Position numbers and translations under genes: made by a program
Notes under the pieces: generated by a model
Told to the model about the DNA's origin: nothing
The model's database searches: none
What the model saw: the letters and a program-made list of their open reading frames with translations, nothing else
Origin: Histoplasma ohiense
Taxonomy: Eukaryota > Ascomycota > Eurotiomycetes > Onygenales > Ajellomycetaceae
Length of the DNA stretch: 64,000 bases
Assembly (NCBI GenBank): GCA_017607445.1
Contig: JAEVHH010000004.1
Span: forward strand, 2,914,001 to 2,978,000
Direction: 5' to 3'
In this document: in pieces, positions 34,713 through 45,536 of the stretch
How the letters are laid out: each line of letters begins with the position of its first letter
Numbering within the stretch: the stretch's first letter is position 1

Positions 34713-35801
34713 GCCTCTCACGCACCATCTATATCATATCCTCCGTTAAACTAGCACGATGCCGTCTTCAATCCTACTCCAAAACGCGACCGTTATCGTG
34801 CCCAGCTCTAGAGCAGGCGATGATGCTGTTCCCTTGAGGAAACATTCCCTCCTCATCGAGGGCAACACAATTACTCGCATAGCTCCGCATGCAGATGTCC
34901 GAGCTCCCTCAGCCGATACGGAAATCATTGATTGTCGCGGCAAGATTGTCTCGCCGGGCTTCGTTGACACGCACCATCATCTCTGGCAAACGCAGCTGAA
35001 GGGCAGGCATGCGGATCATTCGTTGGTCGAGTATATGACTTCTGGTAGGCAGATATAGATCTGGGCTTCTTATTTATTTCGGTTGTTGTTGTTGCCATTG
35101 AAGCGGTGAACTACCTTTTGGGATATGAAATTTGCAGGCAGATGCTCTCGTTGTTGTGTTAGCTCAGCACTATATATTGTGAATCTGTATCCTTTGATGT
35201 TTTCATGCTCGTGATGCGGCATATTTTTTCGTTGAAGAATACCAGCGTATATTAAGTGGCGATTCATAGCTAATTAGTCTCATCTCCGATCAGGAAACAT
35301 GCAATGCTCCAACTATACGGCAGATGACATTTTCTGGGGCCAGCTTGGTGGTATGTCTTGCCTCCATCGATGCCGGCACAACCACTGTTGTCGACCACGC
35401 CCACATGAGCTACTCACCAGCGCATGGTAAGTCACCTCCAAATCTAAAAAGAGGATGGGGAAACTATGCCTGAAACCTCATACTTACCCCTGCTTAATCA
35501 CCCAGTTGAAAACGCCTTATCCGCAACAATTTGCTCTGGTATCCGCTCGGTTTTCGGTTTCACTCCCACCATGAAAGTGAAATCATGGGATCCTCCGTTT
35601 ACGCTGGACCAGGACATCTTGCCAGCTTGGGTGTTTGAAACTTTTGATAAGCTCGCCCAAAGGGGCCCCTTCGGTGACGGCCGCGTCCAGCTTGGCTTTG
35701 CATTGGACCTGTTCTTCCTTCCCAAGGAGATGATTCTCAATATATTTGACCGAGTAACAAAGGCTGGTGTTAAAACTATCATAGCACACTATCTGCATGG
35801 C

Positions 35802-35804
35802 TAG
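35802..35804 (+). other. in-frame TAG in amidohydrolase exon
   Basis: The stop is read in frame four nucleotides before a GTTAGT donor. The flanking residues HG and YDYHG join smoothly if it were CAG. Confidence 0.65.
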
Positions 35805-36183
35805 TATGGTTAGTTATTCTTTTCTTTCCGCCCTTCCCTTCACTGCTGTACATGCCTTAGGCAATCATATAGTGTAAAATAAACAATCCGCTCAACGAAA
35901 AAACCCCTCTTCATCCCCACACAAAGACTACCACGGCATGTCCCTCGTCGACCTGCTTGACTCCTACAATCTCCTGGGCCCAAACATCATCCTCTCCCAC
36001 GCCACTGGTGCCACCCCCGCCACGGCGCAAAAGATATCCTCAGCCGGTGCCTTTGTCGCCACTGCTCCAGAGACAGAGTCACAAATGGGCCAAGGGCTGC
36101 CCGTCTGTTTCCGCGACGACATGAAGGACCAATGCTCGTTGGGCGTCGACTGCCACTCCAACAATTCCTCCGACATGATCACG

Positions 36184-36186
36184 TAG
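36184..36186 (+). other. in-frame TAG in amidohydrolase last exon
   Basis: It lies between DMIT and MRLGLQSARA. Family members carry Gln at this position, so CAG to TAG is the simplest origin. Confidence 0.75.
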
Positions 36187-36678
36187 ATGCGTCTTGGGTT
36201 GCAATCTGCCCGCGCCATCCGAAACGAAGCGCTGATCCAGAAAGGCGAAACGCCTATCGTGAAGATCTCGGGGAGCGTTAGGGATGTGTTCCGCCTCGCG
36301 ACGATACAGGGGGCCAAGGCGGTGCGTATGCATGACCAAATTGGGAATTTGGTCGAGGGGAAAAGGGCGGACATTGTGGTTTTTGACGCGCTGGGCCCTG
36401 GTATGGTTTGTGCGGCGGAACATGATCCCATTGCGGCTATTGTACTGCATGCATCGATAGCGGATATTGAAACGGTGATTGTCGATGGGGTAATTAGAAA
36501 GCGGGGTGGGAAGCTGGCCAAGGTAGAGGTCGAGGAGAGCATTGCGGGGGTTAATAAAAAGGAGGTTGTGTGGACGGATGTGGCGGAGCAACTTGTTAGG
36601 AGTCGGAGGGAGATTCAGGAAAGGATTGAGAAGATTGATCTGGATAAGGCACTTGAAGCGTTTCTTAAAATGTTTTAA

Positions 36679-37689
36679 GGAAATAGAAAGACTGTATTTT
36701 CGATTTCTTGCGAGGGTTTGATCGGCTCCAGAAGTAATTAGTACCTCCTTAGCTTGCGCCAGAAGGGGTGAGAAAATGGAATGTAGTTTCTGCTGAAGCA
36801 CACGTTTTTCTCAACGTCTATAAAGAAATCCGGATAATATCAAGGGAGAATAAAAAATAAATGCAGTCCACAACATACTGAACCAGTCACCTCTTAAGTG
36901 AAGGGAGGTTGGCCAAGATTAAGTACGTCTAGGACAAAAATTGGAACGATGGCCCCCCGTACATAAAATTCAACAGGCATATGACCCAGAGCGAAAGAGA
37001 AAGAGGATTGCCAGATAGTTTTCGAATTATTTTTTTTATATCCTCGTTTCCACAACATAGAGAAAAACGTTGTACATGGAAAAAAATTTGGGCAGTAAAA
37101 ACTTAAGTCTAAGAAGTCATTCCAGGACGTCCGCCAATCCTTTAGGTAACGAATCGCAATTTTGCCTACCCCTTTCTCTGTATATATCTCCAGACTTCGA
37201 GGGGGGAAAATAGTCGAGAGAACTGTGATTTTGGTGCGAGACGAAAGCCAGATAAAAACAATACTATATATGTATACCAATGGAATGAAAATCCAGGCGG
37301 CGGCTGAAAGTGCGTTGGTACATCATATGACTATGCAATAGAGAGAAGAGAAAGGAAATCATAGGAATAGGTTTAGGATATTCTCTCATGGGAAAGCGGA
37401 CAGCAAAATATTGAAATTACAAATATTGTCTTCTTAGTAAGAAGAAAAGACCGAAAGCATGAGAAAAAGTGAAAGTGAAGGAAGGGCGCAAAGGCGCGGC
37501 TTATGAGAATCCTAGGGGTATCAAAGCATTATATGGCATCCATACATTTCAAAGTGATGTCTGTGAATTGGGGAGGTGGTTCATAGAGGTCCTTCGTATC
37601 CTGGGTTAAATAAAGACTGACATATCAGAAATTAGGGGGAAGTAAGAGTAAGGAGATGGTAAGGGTGCATGGGTGGATGGTTGGCTGTA
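36679..37689. other. intergenic between convergent amidohydrolase and carrier genes
   Basis: About 1 kb with no gene; AT-rich, holding both 3' ends. Confidence 0.5.
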
Positions 37690-39963
37690 TTAGGCTAACC
37701 CAAATAAACGCTTCGAGTTTTCGTACACGACATAGCTAATCGACACAGACGGTGCGACTTTGAGCAAATTCGGCGTGATCCCTCTAAAGAGCCCGCGTAG
37801 CCCCTCCTGACTCAACGTTTTGCGCGTCACGTCGACGATGCCCGTATATGTAGGGCTGTGCAGGACGGTGCCCTGTGCCTGTAGTCGTGTGCGGAGAACA
37901 TTCATAGGATAAACTATTGAAGCACTCAGGGCACCGCTAAAGGCTCCGATAGCACCAGTTGCGAAATTGCTAAGAGGTACGTCGTCCTCATGGCAGTGGT
38001 ATAATTTAGCTTTGCGAGCTAAAAGAATCGATTTTAGGTATTCAAAGGTGGTGAGGTCAATCGCCGCATATGGGAACATTCCAATCAATCCCAGTGGCAA
38101 GCCGCGGAAGAAAGAGTGAAATCCGTTAGTGGTCCACATCGTTTTGGCGGTGGCCATTATGAGGCGGTTGCCTTGTAGTCCACCTTCAACCACTTCGCAT
38201 TGCATGCGACTAGCGGAATAGTAAGTAACTGCATATGTGCTGGGGTGGAAAGGAATCGACGGGAGAAAGGCAGATAACTTACAATTTAAGAGTATCTAAA
38301 GGATAAACGAAACATCTAAGACAGTAAGCAACTACCGGACCAGTCGAATCTGGAACGGACATACTGGGAAACCATTCCTCCGATACCACCCGCAAGGAAT
38401 TGTGAAGTTGGAAGCAGATTCTTTGTGTCGCCGTGTCCTTCGAGGTTGGCAAACATGCGTTTTGAAGCCTGAACTACATAAGCAAACCGCATATACCAAA
38501 AAGGAATCAAGTGTTGAATAATGGCTCCTATCTTACCTCATATGCACCAAACTTAATCGCGGATTCAGGCATAACCTTCACCACGTTCAAGCCGTTGCCT
38601 ATAAAGTTAGGGAGACTATTTTTAGCTCATGTTGGATAACAGAAATGAGGCATTCCTCCATTGTACATACCGGCAAACAAACTCCGTATCCCTCCGGCGC
38701 GCCATAGATCCTTGGTGGCTTCTATCAGCGGCATGCCTACTCTCTTCAAAGCTTCCAGAGGGTGGCCGGATTTTGCTGCACTAAGAGCGGTATCCCTAAC
38801 GGCGGTCTGGGCGATAAGATATACTTTCAAACGATCGAGGGGTGCAGTAGCTGTCCTTGATATGCAACCCGCCATTCCGCCCGCAAGGAAATAACCTATG
38901 TGAGGGGTACTTTCCGTCAATATTTGTAGGCTAGATTGATACCACAACCATAGCGAGACGGCGGTTGGAAGAACAAGCCACTCCAGCTCATCGTCAGTGA
39001 GAAAAGGAGCTGTCTCCAGGCTGTAGTAGTACTTATGATGCGTGGGCTGAGCCTCAGGACCTAATTGGGTCACTGCGTTGTCCGACAAGGAACTTGGAAA
39101 TGTTGGGAAGGGAATTTGATACAAGCCGGGTGGGATTGTGTTTAGTAAATCGGGTTCTGTACCTGAGCCTTGAAATGGTTCGTTTATGTGCACATCTCCT
39201 TCTGAGTTTAGGTTTCCAAGAGCGGCGTAATACGATATTAAACCGCCGAGGTTAGGGGTGCCGGCGGGAAGAAAAAGGAGGAAGTCTCTGGTTGCCAAGT
39301 AGATTTAGATATAGCGATCCAATCATGGAGACAAGAGAATAGAGTATTAAACAATACCTCCATTCATCGAAAGTAATTACACCATCCTTATTCGTATCGA
39401 CGTTGAGAAAGAACTCGTCCAACTTCTTCTTAGGGATAGTCAAGCCAGCATTCGCAAACGCAGTTCGTAACTCTTCCTTGTCAAGGTGTCCATTACGGTC
39501 ATGGTCAATGGATTCAAAGAGCCGCCAGAGCTCCTTTTCAGCACGTTCGACGAAAGCGCGGAATTCTAGAAAGAGGACAATTTAGCCCAGTATTTCCCGG
39601 CCGAGCATGGTGTACCTGTATTGATGGCCGTACCGTTGAACTGTATCTTCCCATCCCCGCTAGTATCCACATGTAAAAGGACGTCTTCCACCAGGTCATC
39701 TGCATTTTTAAGAGCTATGTATAGGTTAGTATATGGGTAACTAGTTCAGAGAACTTATGAGAACAGAGCGGATGAGATAAAGGATAAAACAGCCTCAAAG
39801 TGGTCGATAAAGGGCGAGGGGTAGAGAGAAACGTACGATGGTCCATTTTCCTTAAACCCTTTTTAAAGCCCTTGAGGTCTATTTGGCCCTCGTCGTGAGT
39901 ATCTAGGGTTTCCCATAGCTTCGCAACCCGTTGGTCACGGTCCCGCTGCGAGTCTATTCCCAT
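37690..39963 (-). CDS. SAL1: Ca2+-regulated mitochondrial carrier (SAL1/SCaMC, ATP-Mg/Pi type)
   Basis: Eight exons, high to low: 39837-39963, 39634-39714, 39358-39565, 38671-39287, 38537-38598, 38365-38468, 38283-38315, 37690-38209; 583 residues. Four EF hands occupy the N-terminus. Loop 1 (D21-T-H-D) is degenerate, loop 2 ends in E70 with the donor at AACG|GTACGG, and loops 3 (D90-E101) and 4 (D126-E137) are canonical. An alternative donor 18 nt further would add GTAINT and spoil loop 2. The carrier half has three repeats with signatures TAPLDRLKVYL, VYPLDTLKFRMQ and VYPMNVLRTRLQ. Relatives exchange ATP-Mg for phosphate across the inner mitochondrial membrane, with Ca2+ acting from the intermembrane side. 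A 33-nt exon encodes CFVYPLDTLK. An insertion of about 120 residues lies between the EF hands and the carrier. Confidence 0.9.
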
Positions 39964-40492
39964 TTTTTGACAGCGACCAACATATCAGGTAAACATCTAT
40001 TTTCAAACTTCCCGCAAAAGTTGCAGGTGCAGTGCTGCGCTGGCAATAATGGACTAAACATCAGAGAAAAAATATAATGAAAAAAGACATGCAGCACAAT
40101 GAACGCGGTATTACCGCTGGAGCTCATGAAAATAGCATCATCTGGGAGCAAAGAAGTCGAGTTGGCGCTAACCAAAGGTGCCATATCAGGTCGCTGATTT
40201 GCCGGTCCAAGCGAGCGCTTAACACCTCCACCCTTCAGCAGCAGGGATCGCAATTCCAACCTGGCAATGAGGTGACGAGGGGGTGAGAGGAGCATTACTC
40301 TTTGATATGACGCTTAATACATACCAGTATCATGAATATGTGATGATGCAGGCGCAGCTTCTCTTCCGATGACTGCTCATCCTCCTAATCCATTTTGTTT
40401 CCCGTCGCTTAACCACTTGTAAATAAATTCACATCAGCCATCCCCCCCTATCCATATGTAGCTGTTGACCATATCTGCTACCTTAGAAAGAA
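39964..40492. promoter_or_regulatory. divergent promoter region SAL1 / SSN8
   Basis: About 530 nt between two start codons facing away from each other. No ORF of note. It must hold both promoters. Confidence 0.55.
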
Positions 40493-41591
40493 ATGGCGGC
40501 AAATTACTGGATGTCAACCCAACGCCGGAACTGGCTTTTCGAACGAGATCAGCTGGCAGAGATTCGGAGATCCCTCGATGAAGGTGACAAGCAGAAACAG
40601 CTCATACAACAATTCCCGCTACCCGATCTAAGGTACTTCAGCATCTACATCAATCTACGTAAGGTTGTCTATCTTGATGCACGTTGCGCCTTAGCAAAGC
40701 GATTACTGAGACTAACAAGAGTGGTGGTGCTGTCCCAGAGCTGGTCAGACTAGGGAAACGGATGACAATCCGTCAGCAAGCACTTGCAACAGCACAGGTC
40801 TATATCAGGAGATTCTACACCAGAGTGGAGATTCGGAGGACAAATCCTTATCTCGTGCTTACAACCGCTTTCTATCTGGCGTGCAAAATGGAGGAATGTC
40901 CGCAGCATATTCGATTCGTCGTAAGCGAGGCGAAGGGACTATGGCCAGGTTTGTCTCCTCTTCGATACCCCCCCCCCCCCCCCCGGACCTGGGTGAATTC
41001 GATTCGATTGCAGGGGTAATATCTAAATTATCGAAATTACTAAATATTATTCATTTCCCAGACTTCATCGTCTCCGATATATCCAAGCTCGGAGAATGCG
41101 AATTCTGGTTAATCTCAGAGATGAACTCCCAGCTGATTGTCCACCATCCCTATCGTTCCCTTTCTGAACTCCAATCTACCCTCTCCTTAACGTCAGAAGA
41201 GGTGTCTCTAGCTTGGTCAATAATCAATGACCACTACTTGACTGATCTCCCGCTTCTCCAGCCACCACACGTCGTCGCAGTGACAGCCATCATACTTGCA
41301 GTGGGGCTCAAAACAAACACTACCAGTAGTGCCCATCTGACCGGTGCATCGCCAGTTTCCGCCGCGCTTCGGGATGGCGCTGGTGCATTGGCTGCACTTA
41401 GTGACAAAAATCTTCCTTCTCGCGCTCAAATGCTGGTCGACTGGCTGTCGGCGGGAGAGGTTAACATCGAGGCGGTTATTGAATGTACCCAGGAGCTTAT
41501 TTCCCTGTACGAGGCCTGGGAGCAGTATAGTGAAAAGGGATGTCGGGAGCAAATCAGCCGATATGTTAAAGCACGATCTCTCGATAAGTGA
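40493..41591 (+). CDS. SSN8: cyclin C, Mediator kinase-module subunit (Ssn8)
   Basis: Three exons: 40493-40658, 40739-40948, 41062-41591; 301 residues. It starts MAANYWMSTQRRNWLFERDQ. The cyclin box follows with LGKRMTIRQQALATAQVYI, RRTNPYLVLTTAFYLACKME and ECPQHIRFVVSEA, then the second fold LGECEFWLISEMNSQLIVHH and VSLAWSIINDHYLTDLPLL. The intron 1 acceptor was chosen at TGTCCCAG (exon begins AGCTGG), with branch ACTAAC; this gives INLQLVRLGKRM, matching the family's SQQLIKLGKRM. Intron 2 contains a C17 run. Cyclin C pairs with Cdk8/Ssn3 and phosphorylates the RNA polymerase II CTD and transcription factors. Divergent from SAL1. Confidence 0.93.
40968..40984. repeat. C17 homopolymer within SSN8 intron 2
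   Basis: Seventeen C residues between donor GTTTGT and the acceptor CCCAG at 41061. Confidence 0.9.
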
Positions 41592-42077
41592 TAGGGTTGC
41601 TGATTTTACCCAACGGATGAATTTGATTTTTGAAGAGGCTGTATCAAATGGCTGATCGGCTGGACAACCGGATACATCATCCAAAACCCAATCAATACTC
41701 GAAGCTGTGTGGACTTTCAAGATAAAGAAACGGCATAGTAACTCTAAGACGAATGCGAGGCTTCCCTCAATATAATATCCGCTGCATCAACAACCCCACC
41801 TCTGTATTACCTGCTATATGTATGAATCAAGCACCCATACACGACAGGTGAGGCCCCCAGTTATTCGAAAAAAAAAGCCAGTCACGATCCCGTTCTTCTC
41901 CCAACTCCACTAGCAGCGCAATCCCGTCTCCGTACCATTCACGTGTTGTCTTTCTGAAAACCTCTCAATGGCGTATCGAAGCACCGCGTTCGTCCAGCAC
42001 TCAGACCCCGCAGGTTTTCAAGTTCATTCGTGAAGTACGATTTAGAGATAGATATTCCAACCATTTTAATTTTTAGG

Positions 42078-42128
<51 letters not shown>

Positions 42129-42131
42129 TTA
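42078..42131. repeat. (TTTA)n microsatellite, about 13 units
   Basis: Perfect TTTA tandem of more than 50 nt. Confidence 0.95.
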
Positions 42132-43686
42132 GTCGATATATATAACCCCATCGTAGCTCCATGTCACGGTTTACACCCACACGCATTCATTATATATCTT
42201 TTTATACCACTTTTACGTGGTAACCAACGAGACGCATGCACTCTTGCATCCAATGAACGCAGGTTTTTGTCCAATCATCATGAAGAATGTATACTTATAC
42301 TTATGCTGCGTATACCTCGAGGCTCGGGGTTTGAATCGTCACAAAAGCGAGGTTGGAGGGGGAAGGGGAAATCGAAGCCTAGCTAGGCTATTGCGTAGCC
42401 TAGACGACCCAGGATTCCTCTTGCAGGCAAGCAGGATATATTATTGAATTAACATCTGGTCCCCAAATACTCCGTAGTTAACTGAAGAAATGCTGCAATT
42501 GAACAACCCCAACCCCTTACCCGCCCCCCACCGCCGCAAGCATGCATGGAAGAATTAAGATCTTCATCTGGAAGACTGGAAGAAGACAGTGAGGACTGTG
42601 GCGAATATTCCAGTCCGTGCATCAAGCAAGTGAAAATGAAAAGCTCACCAAAAAGGGAGGCTCAAAACCAAAAAAAAAAACTATCCTGTCTGCTTGCTCA
42701 GCCCCCCGGATGGCATCAAGCCACAGACATCGTTATCGTTAGTTCCGTCGTTTAGCCCGCCCGCTAAGGAAAAATCGAGAAATAGAAAAACCAAAAAATA
42801 GGAGCAAATCAACGATCGGGGAGGCTGGGTTGTAGAATCGAATCTTTTGGCCCATATCAAGAAAAAAAAGGAAAAAAAAAAAAAAAAAAAAACCTATGCC
42901 ATCACGCTGCACATAAGGTTTCCCCCTCCCCGCACACTCTTCTCTTGCTATTGCTATTATGTTGCTAACATTATGAAATTGAAAGAGATAGAATAAAGGG
43001 AGGAGATGAATGACAAATGCAATCTTTATTTCTAGATATAGCTATATATATCAAAAATGAAACAAATAAAAGTGTACTTCCGCGTACACTGAACAAGGAA
43101 GGCTAGAATTTTTTTTTTTTTTTTTCGATGGGCTGCACCATACCATATGTTCACCAGAGTCTCCTGGGGACTACGCTGTAGTTAACTACTAAATTAGTTT
43201 TGGAGCAACAGGGAAAGCAGGGATGGATGGCAATGCTGCTATTTATGGGCTGGAACTGGGAGCCCTAGGGAAGTCTGCAGCGGGGAAATCAAAGAATGCA
43301 GGATGAATGAACTTCGTCGGCGAGGTTCGTTAGCTCGTGGTTGCGGGAACCTGGGTCGTTGGTATTACAGGCCTACCCGACAGTTTGAGGTAAATAAATA
43401 AATAAATAAAATAAATAAACAAGTGGAGAACAATGTTTGCTCTACCCACACTCTGTGCTCCGTAGCTGCGTAGAGCATCACAAGTTTATTTTTTTTTTTT
43501 TTTTCTTATTGTGCGTGCCGGCGCAATGGATGAGAGATGTGCTTCGTCCATCTCCAGATCGATCTGGCGGGAGCGTATCCGAGTGGGTTCCTGTAGGCCG
43601 GCGACACGGATGACGGGCAGAGCAAACAAGCAAACAAACAACAGCCAGGCCGCTGAGGTCACCCCGCCGCTTGTTCAGGGTAGCGA

Positions 43687-43727
43687 TCTCCCTCTCTCTC
43701 CCTCTCCCTCTCCCTCTCCCTCTCTCC
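43687..43727. repeat. CTCTCC-type pyrimidine repeat
   Basis: Imperfect CT/CTCTCC tandem in intergenic DNA. Confidence 0.85.
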
Positions 43728-44353
43728 GTATACCTAGGTATCTCTCTATCCAACCTTCCCCTGGCGAGTTGGGTCATTCATTAATTTGGTGCCTGGCCTA
43801 CAAAACAAGACATAACCGCATTTAGTAACCCAGTAACCCCTTTGGGTCTTGGTGTGGCAGGGAGCCAACGAGACACCGGCCTGGTGACCTGTGCCAGGTT
43901 GGTCCAGCCAGTCAGCAGCCGTCGCCGCCCTCCTCCCACGTCACCGTCCGCCAATCACCGCTAACCACCGCCGCCAAGCAACGCAGCCACCCATGGACTG
44001 GCGCCCGCGCTTTGCCCCATTGAGCGAGCAGCCTCTGGGCGGGAGGCGCCGTACAAGCACGCAGGTACCCACCAGGTATCGTTTGGGTGGCAGCCTTCGC
44101 CAGACGATACTGGGGAGTGACTTGTTGCGTGTCAAAGAAACCCCACTGCTGGCTGAGTCACCTGACCTGGCTGGTCCGAGTCCCCAGTTCCGGGGATTCG
44201 CAGTCGACTCACACCGACTTCTCCTCCTCCTCCTCCTCCTCCACCTTCTCCCTCCTCCCTTCTCCCTTCTCCCTTCCCCCAGCCTCCGTCTCTGTTCCCA
44301 TCCCACCTTGCTTGACCCCGACCTGACCGATTTCTTTGTGTCCTCCCTTTTCT

Positions 44354-44386
44354 TTCTTCTTCTTCTTCTTCTTCTTCTTCTTCTTC
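44354..44386. repeat. (TTC)n microsatellite followed by TTCTGC units
   Basis: About eleven TTC units in the pyrimidine-rich leader of the downstream gene. Confidence 0.85.
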
Positions 44387-44733
44387 TGCTTCTGCTTCTG
44401 CTTCCTCCTCTTCTTCGACTACTATCATTATTCAACTGACGATTTCCTACTCTTTAATTCTTCCTGCTCCACTTCGCTTCTCCCCGTTGGCTCCCTCTCG
44501 TGTGTGTTGCGTTGTCCATCCGTCCCCCTCGCACACCACAACAACGTCCAACAACGGCTGCCCTCAAAACGCCCCAACAGCTAAAAAAAAATCAACTCCT
44601 TCGAATTCTACTTACCGATTATCGATCTTCGCTCTTCTATCGAACAACGGACTAATCGTTGAACAATTTGTATTTTCCTTCCTCGTGGATGTAAATCTTC
44701 CTCCAAGGCTTCTTACCCGACTCTCCCCACACA

Positions 44734-45536
44734 ATGTCGTCCTATTTCTTCTCGCCACAACAGCAGCATCATGCGGCAACCCAGCATCAAGCCCTCCACT
44801 CTCACCACCACCACCACCAGCAACAACAACAACAACAGCAGCATCAGCACCAGCAGCAGCAACAACAACAACACCAGCAACACCAGCAACAACAGCAACT
44901 CCCCCCTCCTCCCACCTCTCACTCTGCTGCGAGTGCTCACGGTGGTGGCCGCTCCCGTCGAACCGCCAAGATGGCTGCGCACAATAGCACCCAGCGACAA
45001 TTCCGTGGCGTCAAGAGTATGAGGGAGCTGGCAGAGGCCCCCGCGATAACTGCCTTTCGTGCGCGGTTCGAGGCTGGCCGTTCGTTTGATCTGGACGATG
45101 ACTTGGAGTTTTGTCCTGGTTTGCTGACTGAGGATGATGTATGTCTATCACCATCATCATCACCATCATCACGGGGAACCCCCATTTTTCCTCCCAGTTG
45201 TTAGCCAATGTTAACCACCTTTATCTCTTTTTCACCGAACAGCTCCAATCCATCCATTCCTATGCTTCGGACCGCTCCTCTCTCGCCAGCATCTCGCCAG
45301 ACTCCTCCCCACTCCAACACCAGATCCAACCCGCCCAGCAGGTCACCCCGTCTATCTCTCTTTCGCCCGCCTCCCTCACCAACTCCTCTGCCTTCTCCTC
45401 TTTCGGTAACAATAATCTTAATCAAATGAAGCTTCATCAGCCCTCTGCGGTCCGTGCCAGGAATGCTATCCCGATCGTCAATCCAAGCACCGGCATGCGG
45501 GTCTCAAGTCCGCCAGGCAGCCAACCGAGATGGTAG
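44734..45536 (+). CDS. conserved fungal protein of unknown function, Gln/His-rich N-terminus
   Basis: Two exons: 44734-45138 and 45243-45536; 232 residues. The start MSSYFFSPQQQ is followed by a long Gln/His tract (about residues 10-55) encoded by CAA/CAG/CAC. The part that looks conserved is QFRGVKSMRELAEA, FRARFEAGRSFDLDDDLEFC, PGLLTEDDLQSIHS and a C-terminal HAIP-like NAIPIVNPSTGMRVSSPP. The intron (GTATGT...GAACAG) falls between TEDD and LQSIHS and is a clean codon-boundary intron. I recall similar proteins in Eurotiomycetes without known role. There are no membrane segments or signal peptide. The size and short linear motifs suggest a regulatory or scaffold protein, which is a guess. It has an unusually long pyrimidine-rich leader. 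Confidence 0.78.

Larger units (their letters stand above)
34009..34758. promoter_or_regulatory. upstream region of the amidohydrolase pseudogene
   Basis: No gene. A TATA-like TATATAAG lies at 34651-34658, about 100 nt upstream of the ATG. A 26-A tract (34687-34712) lies between it and the start. Confidence 0.45.
34759..36678 (+). pseudogene. metal-dependent amidohydrolase (AtzA/TrzA-type) pseudogene
   Basis: The frame begins MPSSILLQNATVIVP, then GKIVSPGFVDTHHHLWQTQL, where HHH contains the metal-binding H-x-H. Later blocks are DAGTTTVVDHAH, GVKTIIAHY, LLGPNIILSHATGATPATAQ, VDCHSNNSSDM and EGKRADIVVFDALGPGM, in the order expected for fungal amidohydrolases of the PF01979 family. Three lesions stand in conserved places. 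A +1 shift near 35350 separates FWGQLGG from CLASIDAG. A TAG at 35802-35804 interrupts HG-YDYHGMS. A TAG at 36184-36186 interrupts DMIT-MRLGLQ, where family members have Gln. Introns were placed at about 35045-35294, 35429-35505 and 35809-35926; each fits phase. The substrate is unknown. The lesions make it very unlikely that a full enzyme is made, unless the sequence has errors. Confidence 0.75.
41592..44733. other. long low-complexity intergenic region upstream of the Gln/His-rich gene
   Basis: Three kilobases without a gene I can support. It contains (TTTA)13 at 42078-42131, an A21 tract near 42872, a T17 tract at 43109-43125, a TAAA tandem near 43390, CT-rich repeats at 43687-43727 and 44215-44300, and TTC repeats at 44354-44386. 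Long frames here on both strands encode only Arg/Glu-, Leu- or Phe-rich low-complexity peptides. The last several hundred nt before 44734 are pyrimidine-rich and probably form the promoter and leader. Confidence 0.5.

Noticed and set aside
43941..44435. 164-codon Arg/Glu-rich minus-strand frame and plus-strand counterpart of 182 codons
   Set aside because: Both arise from CT/TTC microsatellite DNA in the leader of the Gln/His-rich gene.
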